Source of the DNA: Sphingobium sp.
GTDB taxonomy: Bacteria; Pseudomonadota; Alphaproteobacteria; Sphingomonadales; Sphingomonadaceae
DNA: 39,649 nucleotides
NCBI GenBank assembly: GCA_003248935.1
Contig: QFQF01000020.1
Span: 1-39,649 of the forward strand
Reading direction: 5' to 3'
A program made the translations under genes and the position numbers. A model generated the notes under the pieces. That model was not told where the DNA came from. It was given only the letters and a program-made list of their open reading frames with translations, and did no database searches. This document shows positions 16,769-25,885 of this stretch, one piece after another; the first letter of the stretch is position 1; every line of letters starts with the position of its first letter.

Positions 16769-17190
16769 GTAACTCTCCTCAGTCGGATGTCTTCTCCTGA
16801 CTTGCCTTCCATGGCGTCGACCGCACAACCAAAGTGACGACCGCCTTTGGTTATGCGCCGCACATTGGGAGCAGCGCTGATGCGCGCCGGTTTGGTTCAA
16901 TCAGGCTTCAGACTTCGACACATCATGTGGCACATCGCGTCGATAAATTGGTCGAACTTCTGATTATGGCGGCCATACCAAAGCGGCGATGCCGTCAATT
17001 CTCGCCGAAGGGTGTCGGCATTGACAGGCCCACCATATGGCGAGGCTATGACTGGCAGTCGCAATTCCTAGTTTGTCTCTCTCCAGCGCGATGCAAGATA
17101 GCCGCGCTAGTCGCGCATCGAGAACCAATGGTCGCGAACAATCTCGCATCCGTCGGGAACGAAAACGCCAATATTGTGGAGAGATATCTG
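16769..17190. promoter_or_regulatory. Divergent promoter region between OYE and BVMO genes, with a 13-bp palindrome
   Basis: This 422-bp stretch separates two divergent catabolic units. A frame in phase with the BVMO runs through most of it, but its product has no BVMO character, so I treat it as non-coding. A perfect palindrome TATGGC-G-GCCATA lies at 16965-16977 and is a plausible operator. I did not find a confident -35/-10 pair for either direction. Confidence 0.4.
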
Positions 17191-18831
17191 ATGTCGGTAG
17201 ACACCGCTTCGCTGTCGCAGAAGCCAGCACCTGATTTTGATGTCATCGTTGTCGGGGCGGGTTTTGCGGGTGTGTACCTTCTTCACCGCCTCCGTTCCGA
17301 TGGATACCGTGTTCGCGTGATTGAAGCCGGCGACAACGTCGGCGGCGTCTGGTACTGGAATACCTATCCCGGCGCTCGTTGCGACGTCGAAAGTCTTCAG
17401 TATTCCTATTCGTTCGATGAAAATCTGGACCGGGAATGGAAGTGGTCCGAACGTTATGCCACCCAACCGGAGATTCAATCCTACATCGAGTTCGTTGCGG
17501 ATCGCTTTGATCTCAAGCGAGACATTGTGTTCAATACCAAGGTTGAAGGAGCGGCTTTCGCTCCCGAACAAGACCTTTGGACCGTCCGGACCGACGATGC
17601 CCAGACGCTAACTGCGCGCTGGGTCGTTATGGCGACAGGTGCGTTGTCGTCGTCAAAGATGCCAGAGATCGACGGGCTGAACGATTTTGCCGGAACGACC
17701 TTCCACACTGGGCATTGGCCCCGAGATGGGGTCGATCTGACAGGAAAGACCGTAGCAGTAATCGGAACAGGATCGTCAGGCATTCAGGCGATTCCCGAAA
17801 TCGCCAAGCAGGCAGCCCAGTTGTTTGTTTTTCAACGCACGCCGCATTTCTCGGTGCCCGCCCAAAACGGCCCAATCGCGCAGGAATGGCGGGAGGAGTG
17901 GGACCGCGATAGGCAGGCTTTGCGTGCCAAAATACTTTCGACACGATCAGGCGTTCTTTATGATTATGGTCAGACCTCTGCATTGTCCGCTTCGCAGGAT
18001 GAACGGCAGCGCGAATATGAAGAACGCTGGGCAACGGGGGGCACCAACTTCCTTTACGCCTATAACGACATTCTGCGTGACGAGGATGCCAATGCCACAG
18101 CCGCAGACTTTGTCCGCGGAAAGATAAGGGAAATCGTCAAGGATCCAGCGGTCGCTGATCGCCTTACGCCTACAGGCTATCCCATCGGCGCAAAGCGGAT
18201 ATGCGTCGACACGGATTTCTATGCGACCTTCAATCGCTCCAACGTGACTCTCGTCAGTGTCCTGGACACACCGATCGAACGGATCAACGCAACCGGCATC
18301 AAAACGAGCGGTGGCCAATATGATGTAGACGTCCTGGTCTTCGCGACGGGCTATGACGCCCTGACCGGCTCACTGACGCGGATCGATATTCGTGGAGCCG
18401 ATGGCCGCAGCCTCAAAGAAGCGTGGTCAGCCGGCCCCTACACCAACCTTGGTCTGATGACTGCAAACTTCCCCAATATGTTCATGATAACCGGGCCCGG
18501 TAGCCCATCGGTTCTGAGCAACATGGTTGTGTCGATCGAGCATGACGCCAATTGGATCGGTGACACGCTAAATCATCTGCGCAAGATCGGTGCGACACGT
18601 ATCGAGACAACCGAAGCGGCACAGCAAACCTGGATGGACCATGTCCGCGAACTGGCCGAAGCCACGCTCTACTATAAGGGCAACAGTTGGTACCTCGGTG
18701 CGAATGTTCCTGGCAAGCCGCGTGTCTTCATGCCTTATCTGGGCGGCGTAGACGTTTACCAGGCAAAATGCGCGGAGGTCGCTCAAAATGGGTACCCCGG
18801 CTTCATCATTGGTGATGGCGACAATGCCTGA
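17191..18831 (+). CDS. Flavin-dependent Baeyer-Villiger monooxygenase
   Basis: A 546-residue class B flavin monooxygenase expected to insert oxygen next to a ketone carbonyl, giving an ester or lactone, with FAD, NADPH and O2. The FAD motif GAGFAG is at about 22-27 and GGVWYWNTYPGAR at 51-63. The fingerprint FAGTTFHTGHWP (166-177) is intact, as is the NADPH motif GTGSSG (192-197). I start at the ATG at 17191, which has GGAGAG upstream and gives the usual BVMO N-terminus. Its 3' end overlaps the next esterase gene. This is the canonical partner of the atypical BVMO-like gene on the other strand. Confidence 0.95.
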   Translation: MSVDTASLSQKPAPDFDVIVVGAGFAGVYLLHRLRSDGYRVRVIEAGDNVGGVWYWNTYPGARCDVESLQYSYSFDENLDREWKWSERYATQPEIQSYIEFVADRFDLKRDIVFNTKVEGAAFAPEQDLWTVRTDDAQTLTARWVVMATGALSSSKMPEIDGLNDFAGTTFHTGHWPRDGVDLTGKTVAVIGTGSSGIQAIPEIAKQAAQLFVFQRTPHFSVPAQNGPIAQEWREEWDRDRQALRAKILSTRSGVLYDYGQTSALSASQDERQREYEERWATGGTNFLYAYNDILRDEDANATAADFVRGKIREIVKDPAVADRLTPTGYPIGAKRICVDTDFYATFNRSNVTLVSVLDTPIERINATGIKTSGGQYDVDVLVFATGYDALTGSLTRIDIRGADGRSLKEAWSAGPYTNLGLMTANFPNMFMITGPGSPSVLSNMVVSIEHDANWIGDTLNHLRKIGATRIETTEAAQQTWMDHVRELAEATLYYKGNSWYLGANVPGKPRVFMPYLGGVDVYQAKCAEVAQNGYPGFIIGDGDNA

Positions 18832-19786
18832 AACATCGGACGACGCGATTGCGCCGGGGCTGCGCGAGGCACTTCCAGCAATCCCGAATTTCGACACTCT
18901 GACCTTGGCTACGCTTGACAGCTTCCGGACAGCGCTAAAAGGCGGACCTATAGATCTCGAAGGCGACAAAGATGTCGCCGTCGAGATGATCGTTGCAGTA
19001 GGCCGGGACGGGCACACCGTACCATGCATCTTGCACCGCCCGCGTGTTCTCGTCGGAAGAGTTCCGATCATTCTCAACATTCATGGCGGCGGCTTTGTCG
19101 TGGGGGATGCCGCACGCGAAGCGCCGGCAATGAGTGAACTAGCTACCGCGACGGGCTGCGCCATATTGTCGGTCGATTATCGCTTGGCACCTGAGACTCC
19201 CTTCCCGGGTGCTCTAGACGATTGTACCGCCGCCCTACACTGGCTAATTGATAACGCGGACGCGCTACGGATCGACCGCAATCGCATAGCAATCCGAGGG
19301 GTGAGTGCCGGCGGTGGCCTTGCCGCCGCGTTGATGCTGCGCTGCCTGCCAACACTTGATGTTTCACCGCGCCTGCTGATGCTGATCTATCCCATGCTCG
19401 ATTATCGAGCCACCCCGCCAGACCGTGTGGGACAGCATGTGTGGACCCGGCGTGCCAACCAATTTGGCTGGCAGGCATATCTGGGCGACAGCACCGAACA
19501 TGTACTGCCCGAGGCATCCCCCGGGCTTGCACAGGATTTGACAGGCTTTCCGCCCACCTTTCTCGCTGTGGGAGACATCGATCTGTTCCTGGAAGAAAAT
19601 CTGAATTTTGCCTCACTTCTGGCTCGATCGCAGGTCGGGCTGGAAATGCATGTTTATCCCGGTGGCTATCATGGCTTTAACCTGGTGCCGGGCGCCGCCA
19701 TATCCGAAGCCTTCGCTCGTGATTGCAAAGCCGCAATCGTTCTTGCGCTTAGTCAGGAAGCGCCCTCTCCCATGCCGCAGGATTGA
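18788..19786 (+). CDS. Alpha/beta hydrolase, HSL family (esterase/lactonase candidate)
   Basis: A 332-residue esterase with HGGG at 99-102, nucleophile Ser173 in GVSAGG, DYRLAPETPFP, and a C-terminal LAVGDIDLF and GYHGFN supplying Asp and His. Two starts compete. The ATG at 18788 lies nine bases after GGAGG and overlaps the BVMO by 44 bp. The ATG at 18824 overlaps by 8 bp but has a weak ribosome binding site. I favour the first, while noting that the second removes a non-conserved leader. Overlap with the BVMO gene implies coupled translation and suggests it hydrolyses the BVMO product. Confidence 0.9.
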   Translation: MGTPASSLVMATMPETSDDAIAPGLREALPAIPNFDTLTLATLDSFRTALKGGPIDLEGDKDVAVEMIVAVGRDGHTVPCILHRPRVLVGRVPIILNIHGGGFVVGDAAREAPAMSELATATGCAILSVDYRLAPETPFPGALDDCTAALHWLIDNADALRIDRNRIAIRGVSAGGGLAAALMLRCLPTLDVSPRLLMLIYPMLDYRATPPDRVGQHVWTRRANQFGWQAYLGDSTEHVLPEASPGLAQDLTGFPPTFLAVGDIDLFLEENLNFASLLARSQVGLEMHVYPGGYHGFNLVPGAAISEAFARDCKAAIVLALSQEAPSPMPQD

Positions 19787-19790
19787 TGTC

Positions 19791-21041
19791 ATGAGACCGG
19801 TGCGTTGTGCCGAAAGCACCGACCTCGCCCGCTTTCTCCCGGCGGAGGAAGGCGTAACGCTATTGTCCGCCTGTTCAGCGGATTCGCAAGTTCTCGACGA
19901 AGTGATCGTCGCAGCCGGTACATCCGTCGCTCAGACGGAGTTTTGCGGCATATTCGTGCCTGGCTATAATCGCTGCGCATGGCTGGCAAATCCCCAGAGC
20001 CGCGCACTCACTTTTTTCATGACACCTGAACTTAGGGCCCTTGGAAAAGAGCGATTGGACTTCCGGCCGCTTCGGTATGCGGACATCTTGTCGTTGTTGC
20101 GTCGATCGCGCCCACAAGCCCTTATGTGCATGATCTCCCCCCCAAATGCTGACGGGTTTTGCAGCTTCGGTACAGCAGTGGATTTCATTGCCGATCTGTG
20201 GCGAACGGTCCCGAATAAAATTGCACATATCAATCCCCTGATGCCGTCGACAGCTGGAAATCCAGGCATTCCATTTTCGCAGCTGACCGCTTGGCATGAG
20301 CGCGCCCAGCCGCTCCTCACACAAGACGAAGGTGCGCCCGACCCTGTAGCTACAGCAATCGCAAGCCACATATTGCCTCTTGTCCGCGACGGCGCCACCT
20401 TACAAACCGGCCTCGGAAAAATCCCTGGCGCAGTTCTCCGTAGCCTGTCGTCTCACCGAAACTTGAGGATTCATTCCGGCCTCATAGGTGACGCTGTTCT
20501 CGATCTACTGGAAGCTGGTGCCCTGTCCGATAACACGCCAATTACCGCAGGCGTCGCGATCGGGAGCCAGCGGCTTTACGACGCAGTGGCCCGCCCTGCG
20601 TTCACTTTCCAACCCGTTTCCGTCACCCACGCCCTGCCGTCCATCACCGCAACGCACGATCCGGTCGCGATCAATTCGGCAATCGAAGTGGACCTGTTCG
20701 GTCAGGCATATTCCGAACTTACGCCGAAGGGCTTCATGTCAGGTCCCGGAGGTGCAATCGACTTTGCACAAGGCGTGCGTGCTGCAAACGGACTTCGTAT
20801 TGTCGCGCTCCCTTCTGGTGCAGCCGGCGGTTCCATCAGCCGCATTGTACCCGCTGGCGTCGGCGCGGGACCGGTCTCACTGGGCCGCGCGGACATCGAC
20901 ATTGTCGCAACCGAATTCGGTGCCGCCGATCTTCGCGATCTCGATCATGCTGGCCGCGCCCGCGCACTAATAAGCGTCGCCCACCCGAAGCACCGCGAAG
21001 ATCTTGAGCGCAGCTGGGCCAACATGGAACGGCACCTCTAA
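19791..21041 (+). CDS. Acetyl-CoA hydrolase/transferase family protein (4-hydroxybutyrate CoA-transferase-like)
   Basis: A 416-residue class I CoA-transferase-fold protein that exchanges CoA between acetyl-CoA (or another donor) and a free acid, or hydrolyses it. The probable catalytic glutamate is Glu299 in NSAIEVDLFGQ. Other family patterns are LQTGLGKIP, HSGLIGDAV and the C-terminal GGAIDFAQG. The ATG at 19791 lies four bases after the esterase stop; the longer frame begins inside the esterase. Its position after BVMO and esterase suggests activation of the released hydroxy- or branched acid. Some hydrolase activity cannot be excluded. Confidence 0.88.
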   Translation: MRPVRCAESTDLARFLPAEEGVTLLSACSADSQVLDEVIVAAGTSVAQTEFCGIFVPGYNRCAWLANPQSRALTFFMTPELRALGKERLDFRPLRYADILSLLRRSRPQALMCMISPPNADGFCSFGTAVDFIADLWRTVPNKIAHINPLMPSTAGNPGIPFSQLTAWHERAQPLLTQDEGAPDPVATAIASHILPLVRDGATLQTGLGKIPGAVLRSLSSHRNLRIHSGLIGDAVLDLLEAGALSDNTPITAGVAIGSQRLYDAVARPAFTFQPVSVTHALPSITATHDPVAINSAIEVDLFGQAYSELTPKGFMSGPGGAIDFAQGVRAANGLRIVALPSGAAGGSISRIVPAGVGAGPVSLGRADIDIVATEFGAADLRDLDHAGRARALISVAHPKHREDLERSWANMERHL

Positions 21042-21161
21042 ACGTGTCCGAGTCGACAGTGGTGCAAACTGTTTCGGTGCAGTCACCATCAACGTCATCG
21101 CAGAGCCGATGAGCACGAACGCTGCGGCAACGCCTGCAACAGAATTCGCTAGATGGTCCAT
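20967..21161 (-). CDS. Possible small membrane protein remnant, antisense to the CoA-transferase end
   Basis: A 64-codon frame whose first ~30 residues look like a membrane or signal segment (VAAAFVLIGSAMTLMV) followed by a charged tail. The second part is antisense to the CoA-transferase 3' end. There is no good ribosome binding site. It may be the 5' part of a small gene normally divergent from acs, carried along when acs was joined to this cluster and cut near 21041. It may equally be chance. Confidence 0.2.
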   Translation of the reverse strand: MDHLANSVAGVAAAFVLIGSAMTLMVTAPKQFAPLSTRTRLEVPFHVGPAALKIFAVLRVGDAY

Positions 21162-23105
21162 GGGGGAGCAAAGGTGCTAAATATCCGTTCCGTTCCAGCA
21201 GAGTGGGCCAGCCGCGCCTATGTCAATGCTGCAAGTCACGCAGAAAAGTACCGTCTCTCAATCGACGAACCCGAGGCTTTCTGGCGCGAGGAAAGCGCGC
21301 GGATCGACTGGATCAAGCCGTGGAGCAAGCTGTCGGCCACGAGCTTTGAAGAGTCGGACTTCGGCATCGAATGGTTCGCTGACGGCACCCTCAACGTCTC
21401 GGCCAATTGTCTTGACCGGCACTTGGCCGAGCGCGGCGACACGGTCGCGATCATCTGGGAAGGCGACGATCCGTCGCAACAGCGCAAACTAACCTATCGT
21501 AAATTGCACGCCGAGGTCTGCCGTTTCGCCAACGCCCTGAAGACGCTTGGCGCGAAGAAAGGCGATCGCATCACCATCTACATGCCGATGATCCCAGAGG
21601 CGGCAGTGGCGATGCTCGCTTGCACTCGAATCGGCGCGATCCATTCGGTAGTCTTCGGCGGCTTTTCGCCCGAGGCGTTAGCCAGCCGTATCAAAGACTG
21701 CGACAGCAAGCTTGTTGTAACCGCCGATGCCGGCATGCGTGGCGGCAAGCAGGTGCCACTGAAAGCCAATGTGGATGAAGCGCTAAATCATTGTCAGTCT
21801 GTCGCGGCAGTGCTGACCGTGCGTCATGTCGGGAACCCTGTCGCCATGACCGAGGGTCTCGACCATTGGTGGCACGAGCTGCGCGAACATACTTCGCCCG
21901 AGTGTCCGCCCGAGGAAATGGGGGCCGAGGATCCATTGTTCATACTCTATACCTCGGGTTCGACAGGCCAACCGAAAGGTGTTTTACACAGCACTGGCGG
22001 TTACCTGGTATGGGCTGCGATGACGCACCACTATGTGTTCGACTACCGCCCCGGCGAAATCTACTGGTGTGCGGCTGACATTGGCTGGGTCACTGGGCAC
22101 TCCTACGTTGTCTATGGCCCCCTCGCCAACGGCGCGACCCAAGTGATGTTCGAGGGTGTGCCCAATTATCCCGATCACAGCCGCTTCTGGCAGATCGTCG
22201 ACCGTCACCAGGTTAACATCTTCTACGGTGCTCCCACCGCATTGCGCGCGCTGATGCGTGAAGGCGACGAATGGGTCGAAAGGACCTCTCGGTCGTCACT
22301 CCGCCTCCTCGGCTCGGTAGGCGAGCCAATAAACCCCGAAGCCTGGGAATGGTATTGGCGCGTGGTCGGCGAAGGGCGCTGCCCAATAGTTGACACTTGG
22401 TGGCAAACCGAAACCGGCGCGGCGATGATCACTGGCACGCCCGGGGCCGTCGCAATGAAACCCGGCTCTGCCTCCCTGCCGATGTTCGGCGTCGTTCCGC
22501 AACTGGTCGACGGCGATGGGAAAGTCCTTGATGGCGAGGCCGAGGGCAATCTCTGCATAACGCAGAGTTGGCCCGGCCAGATGCGCACCGTGTGGGGCGA
22601 TCACAAGCGTTTTTTCCAGACTTACTTCACCACCTATCCCGGCAAATACTTCACCGGCGACGGCTGCCGCCGCGACGAAGATGGATACTACTGGATCACC
22701 GGTCGGGTCGATGACGTTATCAACGTTTCGGGCCACCGCATGGGCACTGCCGAGATCGAGAGCGCGCTCGTCGCCCATTCAAAGGTGGCCGAGGCAGCAG
22801 TGGTTGGCATGCCGCACGAGATCAAGGGACAAGGCATTTACGCCTATGTTACGCTCAACGTCGGCGAGGCCGATAGCGACGAGATCCGCAAGGAACTTGT
22901 CCAGTGGGTCCGCCATGAAATCGGCCCGATCGCCACGCCTGACGTGATCCATTTCGCCCCAGCATTGCCCAAAACGCGCTCAGGCAAGATCATGCGGCGG
23001 ATACTGCGCAAGATCGCCGAGGGCGATATCTCGAGCCTCGGCGACACATCGACCCTGGCTGATCCTTCGGTAGTGGATGTACTCGTCGCAACTAAGACCA
23101 ACTGA
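21153..23105 (+). CDS. acs: Acetate--CoA ligase (acetyl-CoA synthetase)
   Basis: A 650-residue AMP-forming acyl-CoA synthetase that converts acetate, ATP and CoA to acetyl-CoA. The P-loop-like motif YTSGSTGQPKG, VDTWWQTETG, the hinge region ITGRVDDVINVSGHR and the C-terminal catalytic lysine in TRSGKIMRRILRK are intact, and the length is normal for Acs. The ATG at 21153 is used; a GTG at 21174 with GGGGGAG upstream is a serious alternative. In this cluster it may recover acetate released when a BVMO-made acetyl ester is hydrolysed. A propionate preference cannot be ruled out by eye. Confidence 0.95.
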   Translation: MVHGGAKVLNIRSVPAEWASRAYVNAASHAEKYRLSIDEPEAFWREESARIDWIKPWSKLSATSFEESDFGIEWFADGTLNVSANCLDRHLAERGDTVAIIWEGDDPSQQRKLTYRKLHAEVCRFANALKTLGAKKGDRITIYMPMIPEAAVAMLACTRIGAIHSVVFGGFSPEALASRIKDCDSKLVVTADAGMRGGKQVPLKANVDEALNHCQSVAAVLTVRHVGNPVAMTEGLDHWWHELREHTSPECPPEEMGAEDPLFILYTSGSTGQPKGVLHSTGGYLVWAAMTHHYVFDYRPGEIYWCAADIGWVTGHSYVVYGPLANGATQVMFEGVPNYPDHSRFWQIVDRHQVNIFYGAPTALRALMREGDEWVERTSRSSLRLLGSVGEPINPEAWEWYWRVVGEGRCPIVDTWWQTETGAAMITGTPGAVAMKPGSASLPMFGVVPQLVDGDGKVLDGEAEGNLCITQSWPGQMRTVWGDHKRFFQTYFTTYPGKYFTGDGCRRDEDGYYWITGRVDDVINVSGHRMGTAEIESALVAHSKVAEAAVVGMPHEIKGQGIYAYVTLNVGEADSDEIRKELVQWVRHEIGPIATPDVIHFAPALPKTRSGKIMRRILRKIAEGDISSLGDTSTLADPSVVDVLVATKTN

Positions 23106-23155
23106 GGGACATAGCGCATCCGCAACACGCGCCTGAAAACCGATTACCTGTCATC

Positions 23156-23170
23156 ATAGGGTAGCCCTAT
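23156..23170. promoter_or_regulatory. Perfect inverted repeat upstream of the MFS gene
   Basis: ATAGGG-TAG-CCCTAT lies in the 111-bp gap between acs and the MFS gene, about 46 bp before the MFS start. Perfect 6-bp arms with a 3-bp spacer suit an operator for a dimeric regulator better than a terminator, since no T run follows. Confidence 0.3.
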
Positions 23171-23216
23171 AGCCCGCAGACAAAGTCGATATTGGCGATT
23201 TTTCAACACACCAGCG

Positions 23217-24635
23217 ATGCTCTACGTCTGTGATAAAAATGGGGTGGATTCGTTGGCGGAAAATGGCCCATCTGAAATTCAGAGCGTTGATCGTGAAGCA
23301 ACCGATCAAGCTATCTCCCATGCGCAGTCCAGCGACGGTGATCGCTATCGATACGTAGTGCTCTTCATTCTCGCAGTGATCTATTGCCTGAATTATATGG
23401 ATCGTCAGATCCTTGGAATATTGTCCCTTCCGATCAAGGACGAGCTTAAACTCACCGATACCGAGCTTGGCCTTATGGGCGGCTTAGCCTTTGCAATCTT
23501 CTATTCCGTACTCGGAATACCTATTGCGCGTATCGCCGACCGAATAAACCGCGTGTGGGTGATCTCGGTCGCGGTCAGCATTTGGAGCATATTCACCGCC
23601 ATTTGCGGGATGGCCGGGAGCTTTACCCAGCTATTCCTTGCACGCCTTGGCGTCGGCATCGGAGAAGCAGGGGGCGTTGCCCCAACCTATTCGATCGTGT
23701 CCGACTATTTCCCGCCAAAGGAGCGCGCGCGCGCAATGGCGGTGCTGACGCTTGGACTGCCAATCGGATCGGCGCTTGGGCTCTTCGTAGGTGGAGTAAT
23801 CGCTGCGAATTACGGTTGGCGCACGGCATTTTTTGTTCTGGGCTTTGGAGGCTTGCTGATCGTACCTGTCGCGTTGCTGGCAATCAAGGAACCCCGCCGC
23901 GGTCGCCTTGATCCGGCTCCCTTGCCGACAGCGCAGCCATTACCTGCAGATAGTGCGATGCCCTCCTTCCTTGATGTATTGCGCCACGTGGGCCGAAAGC
24001 CGAGCTTCTGGCTTTTCTCGCTCGGAGCGGCGACGGCCTCGATGTTGAGCTATGGGCTGGGATTCTGGCTGCCCTCTTTCGTTCATCGAAGTCAGGGTCT
24101 CTCGTTGTCGGACACCTCTCGCTACCTAGCGATTGTTACCTTTGTCGGAGGCGTAACAGGAACTCTGCTGGGCGGCTGGCTAAGTGACAAGCTTGGAGAG
24201 AAGCGCAAATCGGCTTACGGTTGGGTGCCCGGCTTCGCTTTTTGTATCGGCTTACCCTTTTTGATGGCGGCGGTGCTGGCAAAGGAAACTGCATGGCTTC
24301 TGGCGTTGCTAGTTGTCCCCCAAGCAATGGGACTCGTTTGGACGGGGCCTACCATTGCAGCAATCCAGCATCTGGCGCCTGCTCAGATGCGCACGACCGC
24401 GTCAGCGATCTTCCTCTTTATCTGCAACTTCATCGGCCTTGGCATTGGTACGGTTAGTTTCGGCTATCTTTCAGACAGGTTGAACGGACAGTATGGCGAT
24501 GATGCCTTGCGCTACGCGATCATAATCTGCGGCCTCGTTCTCTATCCGCTGACGGCCATCCTCTATTTTGCTGCGGGGCGATCTCTGGCCCGAGACTGGG
24601 AGCCGAATAAACAGCAAAAGCGATTCCAGTCATGA
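23217..24635 (+). CDS. MFS transporter (spinster-like/anion-cation symporter type)
   Basis: A 472-residue inner-membrane transporter with about twelve hydrophobic segments. A soluble N-terminal tail of about 40 residues is followed by TM1 with the family pattern CLNYMDRQILGIL. The loop 2-3 signature reads IARIADRINR. GIGEAGGVAPTYSIVSDYFPP in TM4-5 is shared with spinster-type MFS proteins often found in sphingomonad catabolic clusters. It overlaps the epoxide hydrolase by ATGA, so they are co-translated. Likely role: import of the growth substrate or export of an intermediate; direction and cargo are not visible. Confidence 0.93.
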   Translation: MLYVCDKNGVDSLAENGPSEIQSVDREATDQAISHAQSSDGDRYRYVVLFILAVIYCLNYMDRQILGILSLPIKDELKLTDTELGLMGGLAFAIFYSVLGIPIARIADRINRVWVISVAVSIWSIFTAICGMAGSFTQLFLARLGVGIGEAGGVAPTYSIVSDYFPPKERARAMAVLTLGLPIGSALGLFVGGVIAANYGWRTAFFVLGFGGLLIVPVALLAIKEPRRGRLDPAPLPTAQPLPADSAMPSFLDVLRHVGRKPSFWLFSLGAATASMLSYGLGFWLPSFVHRSQGLSLSDTSRYLAIVTFVGGVTGTLLGGWLSDKLGEKRKSAYGWVPGFAFCIGLPFLMAAVLAKETAWLLALLVVPQAMGLVWTGPTIAAIQHLAPAQMRTTASAIFLFICNFIGLGIGTVSFGYLSDRLNGQYGDDALRYAIIICGLVLYPLTAILYFAAGRSLARDWEPNKQQKRFQS

Positions 24636-25771
24636 GAGAGGTCGTCCAGCCATTCACGGTTGCAATCCCCCAAGCGCAGCTCGACGATTTGAACCGGCGA
24701 CTGGATGCAACCCGCTGGCCCGATCCCGAGCTCGTAAGCGACTGGTCGCAGGGCGTGCCGCTTACACAGATGCAAGATTTAGTCGCTTACTGGCGAACGG
24801 AATACGACTGGCGGCGCTGTGAAACACTGCTCAACAGCCTACCGCAGTATACGACGGAGATCGACGACGTCGAAATCTACTTCCTGCATATCCGCTCCCC
24901 TAATCCCGACGCGCTTCCGATGATCATCTCGCATGGCTGGCCAGGCTCGGTCCTCGAATTCGCCAAAGTGATTGGTCCATTACACGACCCCGCGGCGTAT
25001 GGCGGTGATGTGCGCGACGCCTTCCATCTGGTCATACCGGCGCTGCCGGGGTTTAGTTTCTCGGGGAAGCCTCGAAAGACTGGCTGGTCGGTGGGTAGGA
25101 TCGCATCGGCGTGGCACAAGCTCATGGTTCGCCTGGGCTATGAACGCTACGTCGCGCAAGGCGGAGATTGGGGCGCTGCAATTACAACTTCACTAGGCGC
25201 GCATCAACCGACCGGCTTGGCCGCCATCCATGTCAACCTGCCAATGGTGCTGCCAAAAGGCCCGTTTGACGAACTAAACCACGGCGAGGCCGAGATGCTC
25301 CGTGCTATGGAGTATTATCAGCGCTGGGAGGCGGGCTATTCCATATTGCAGGCCAGCAGACCCCAAACGCTAGGCTACGGCTTGTCGGATTCTCCTGTCG
25401 GACAGGCCGCTTGGATCTTCGAAAAATTCCAGGCCTGGTCGGATTGTAGCGGCAATCTCTTCAACATACTGACCCGCGACGAGATTCTCGATGGCATCAT
25501 GCTGTACTGGCTAACGGACAGCGCGGTTTCTTCGGCCCGTCTCTATTGGGAAAGTTATGTCGGCGGGTTCGGGGCGACGACTCTCGACATACCCACCGGC
25601 TGCAGCATTTTCCCGAAGGAAATCTATCGAGCGCCACGAAGCTGGGCAGACCGCTGCATCCATAACATCATCCACTGGAATGAACTGGACAAAGGTGGCC
25701 ATTTTGCAGCGCTAGAGCAACCTGACTTGTTCGTGGATGAGGTGCGCACCTGCTTCCGAACAGTCCGCTAG
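24632..25771 (+). CDS. Epoxide hydrolase (alpha/beta fold, juvenile-hormone/microsomal type)
   Basis: A 379-residue hydrolase with the N-terminal epoxide hydrolase domain (about residues 1-110) followed by the alpha/beta core. The oxyanion motif HGWP is at 101-104, nucleophile Asp179 is in GGDWG, and the histidine is His357 in GGHFAALEQP. Members open epoxides to diols in two steps through an Asp ester. The start overlaps the MFS stop codon. In a cluster with monooxygenases it may open an epoxide intermediate or remove a toxic epoxide side product. The substrate is unassigned. Confidence 0.93.
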   Translation: MREVVQPFTVAIPQAQLDDLNRRLDATRWPDPELVSDWSQGVPLTQMQDLVAYWRTEYDWRRCETLLNSLPQYTTEIDDVEIYFLHIRSPNPDALPMIISHGWPGSVLEFAKVIGPLHDPAAYGGDVRDAFHLVIPALPGFSFSGKPRKTGWSVGRIASAWHKLMVRLGYERYVAQGGDWGAAITTSLGAHQPTGLAAIHVNLPMVLPKGPFDELNHGEAEMLRAMEYYQRWEAGYSILQASRPQTLGYGLSDSPVGQAAWIFEKFQAWSDCSGNLFNILTRDEILDGIMLYWLTDSAVSSARLYWESYVGGFGATTLDIPTGCSIFPKEIYRAPRSWADRCIHNIIHWNELDKGGHFAALEQPDLFVDEVRTCFRTVR

Positions 25772-25885
25772 TTCTCTGCCAGCGCTCGTGGATTGCCCTG
25801 TCATGGCGTGATGTCGAACGACATGCCAATCCTCCCTGTCGCCCCCTCTGACTCAACACGTATACCTCAGTTCAAGGATAGACAT

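Noticed and set aside
16834..17190. N-terminal extension of the classical BVMO (about 119 extra residues)
   Set aside because: The extension has no flavoprotein character, a strong ribosome binding site precedes the ATG at 17191, and the FAD motif then sits at the normal position.
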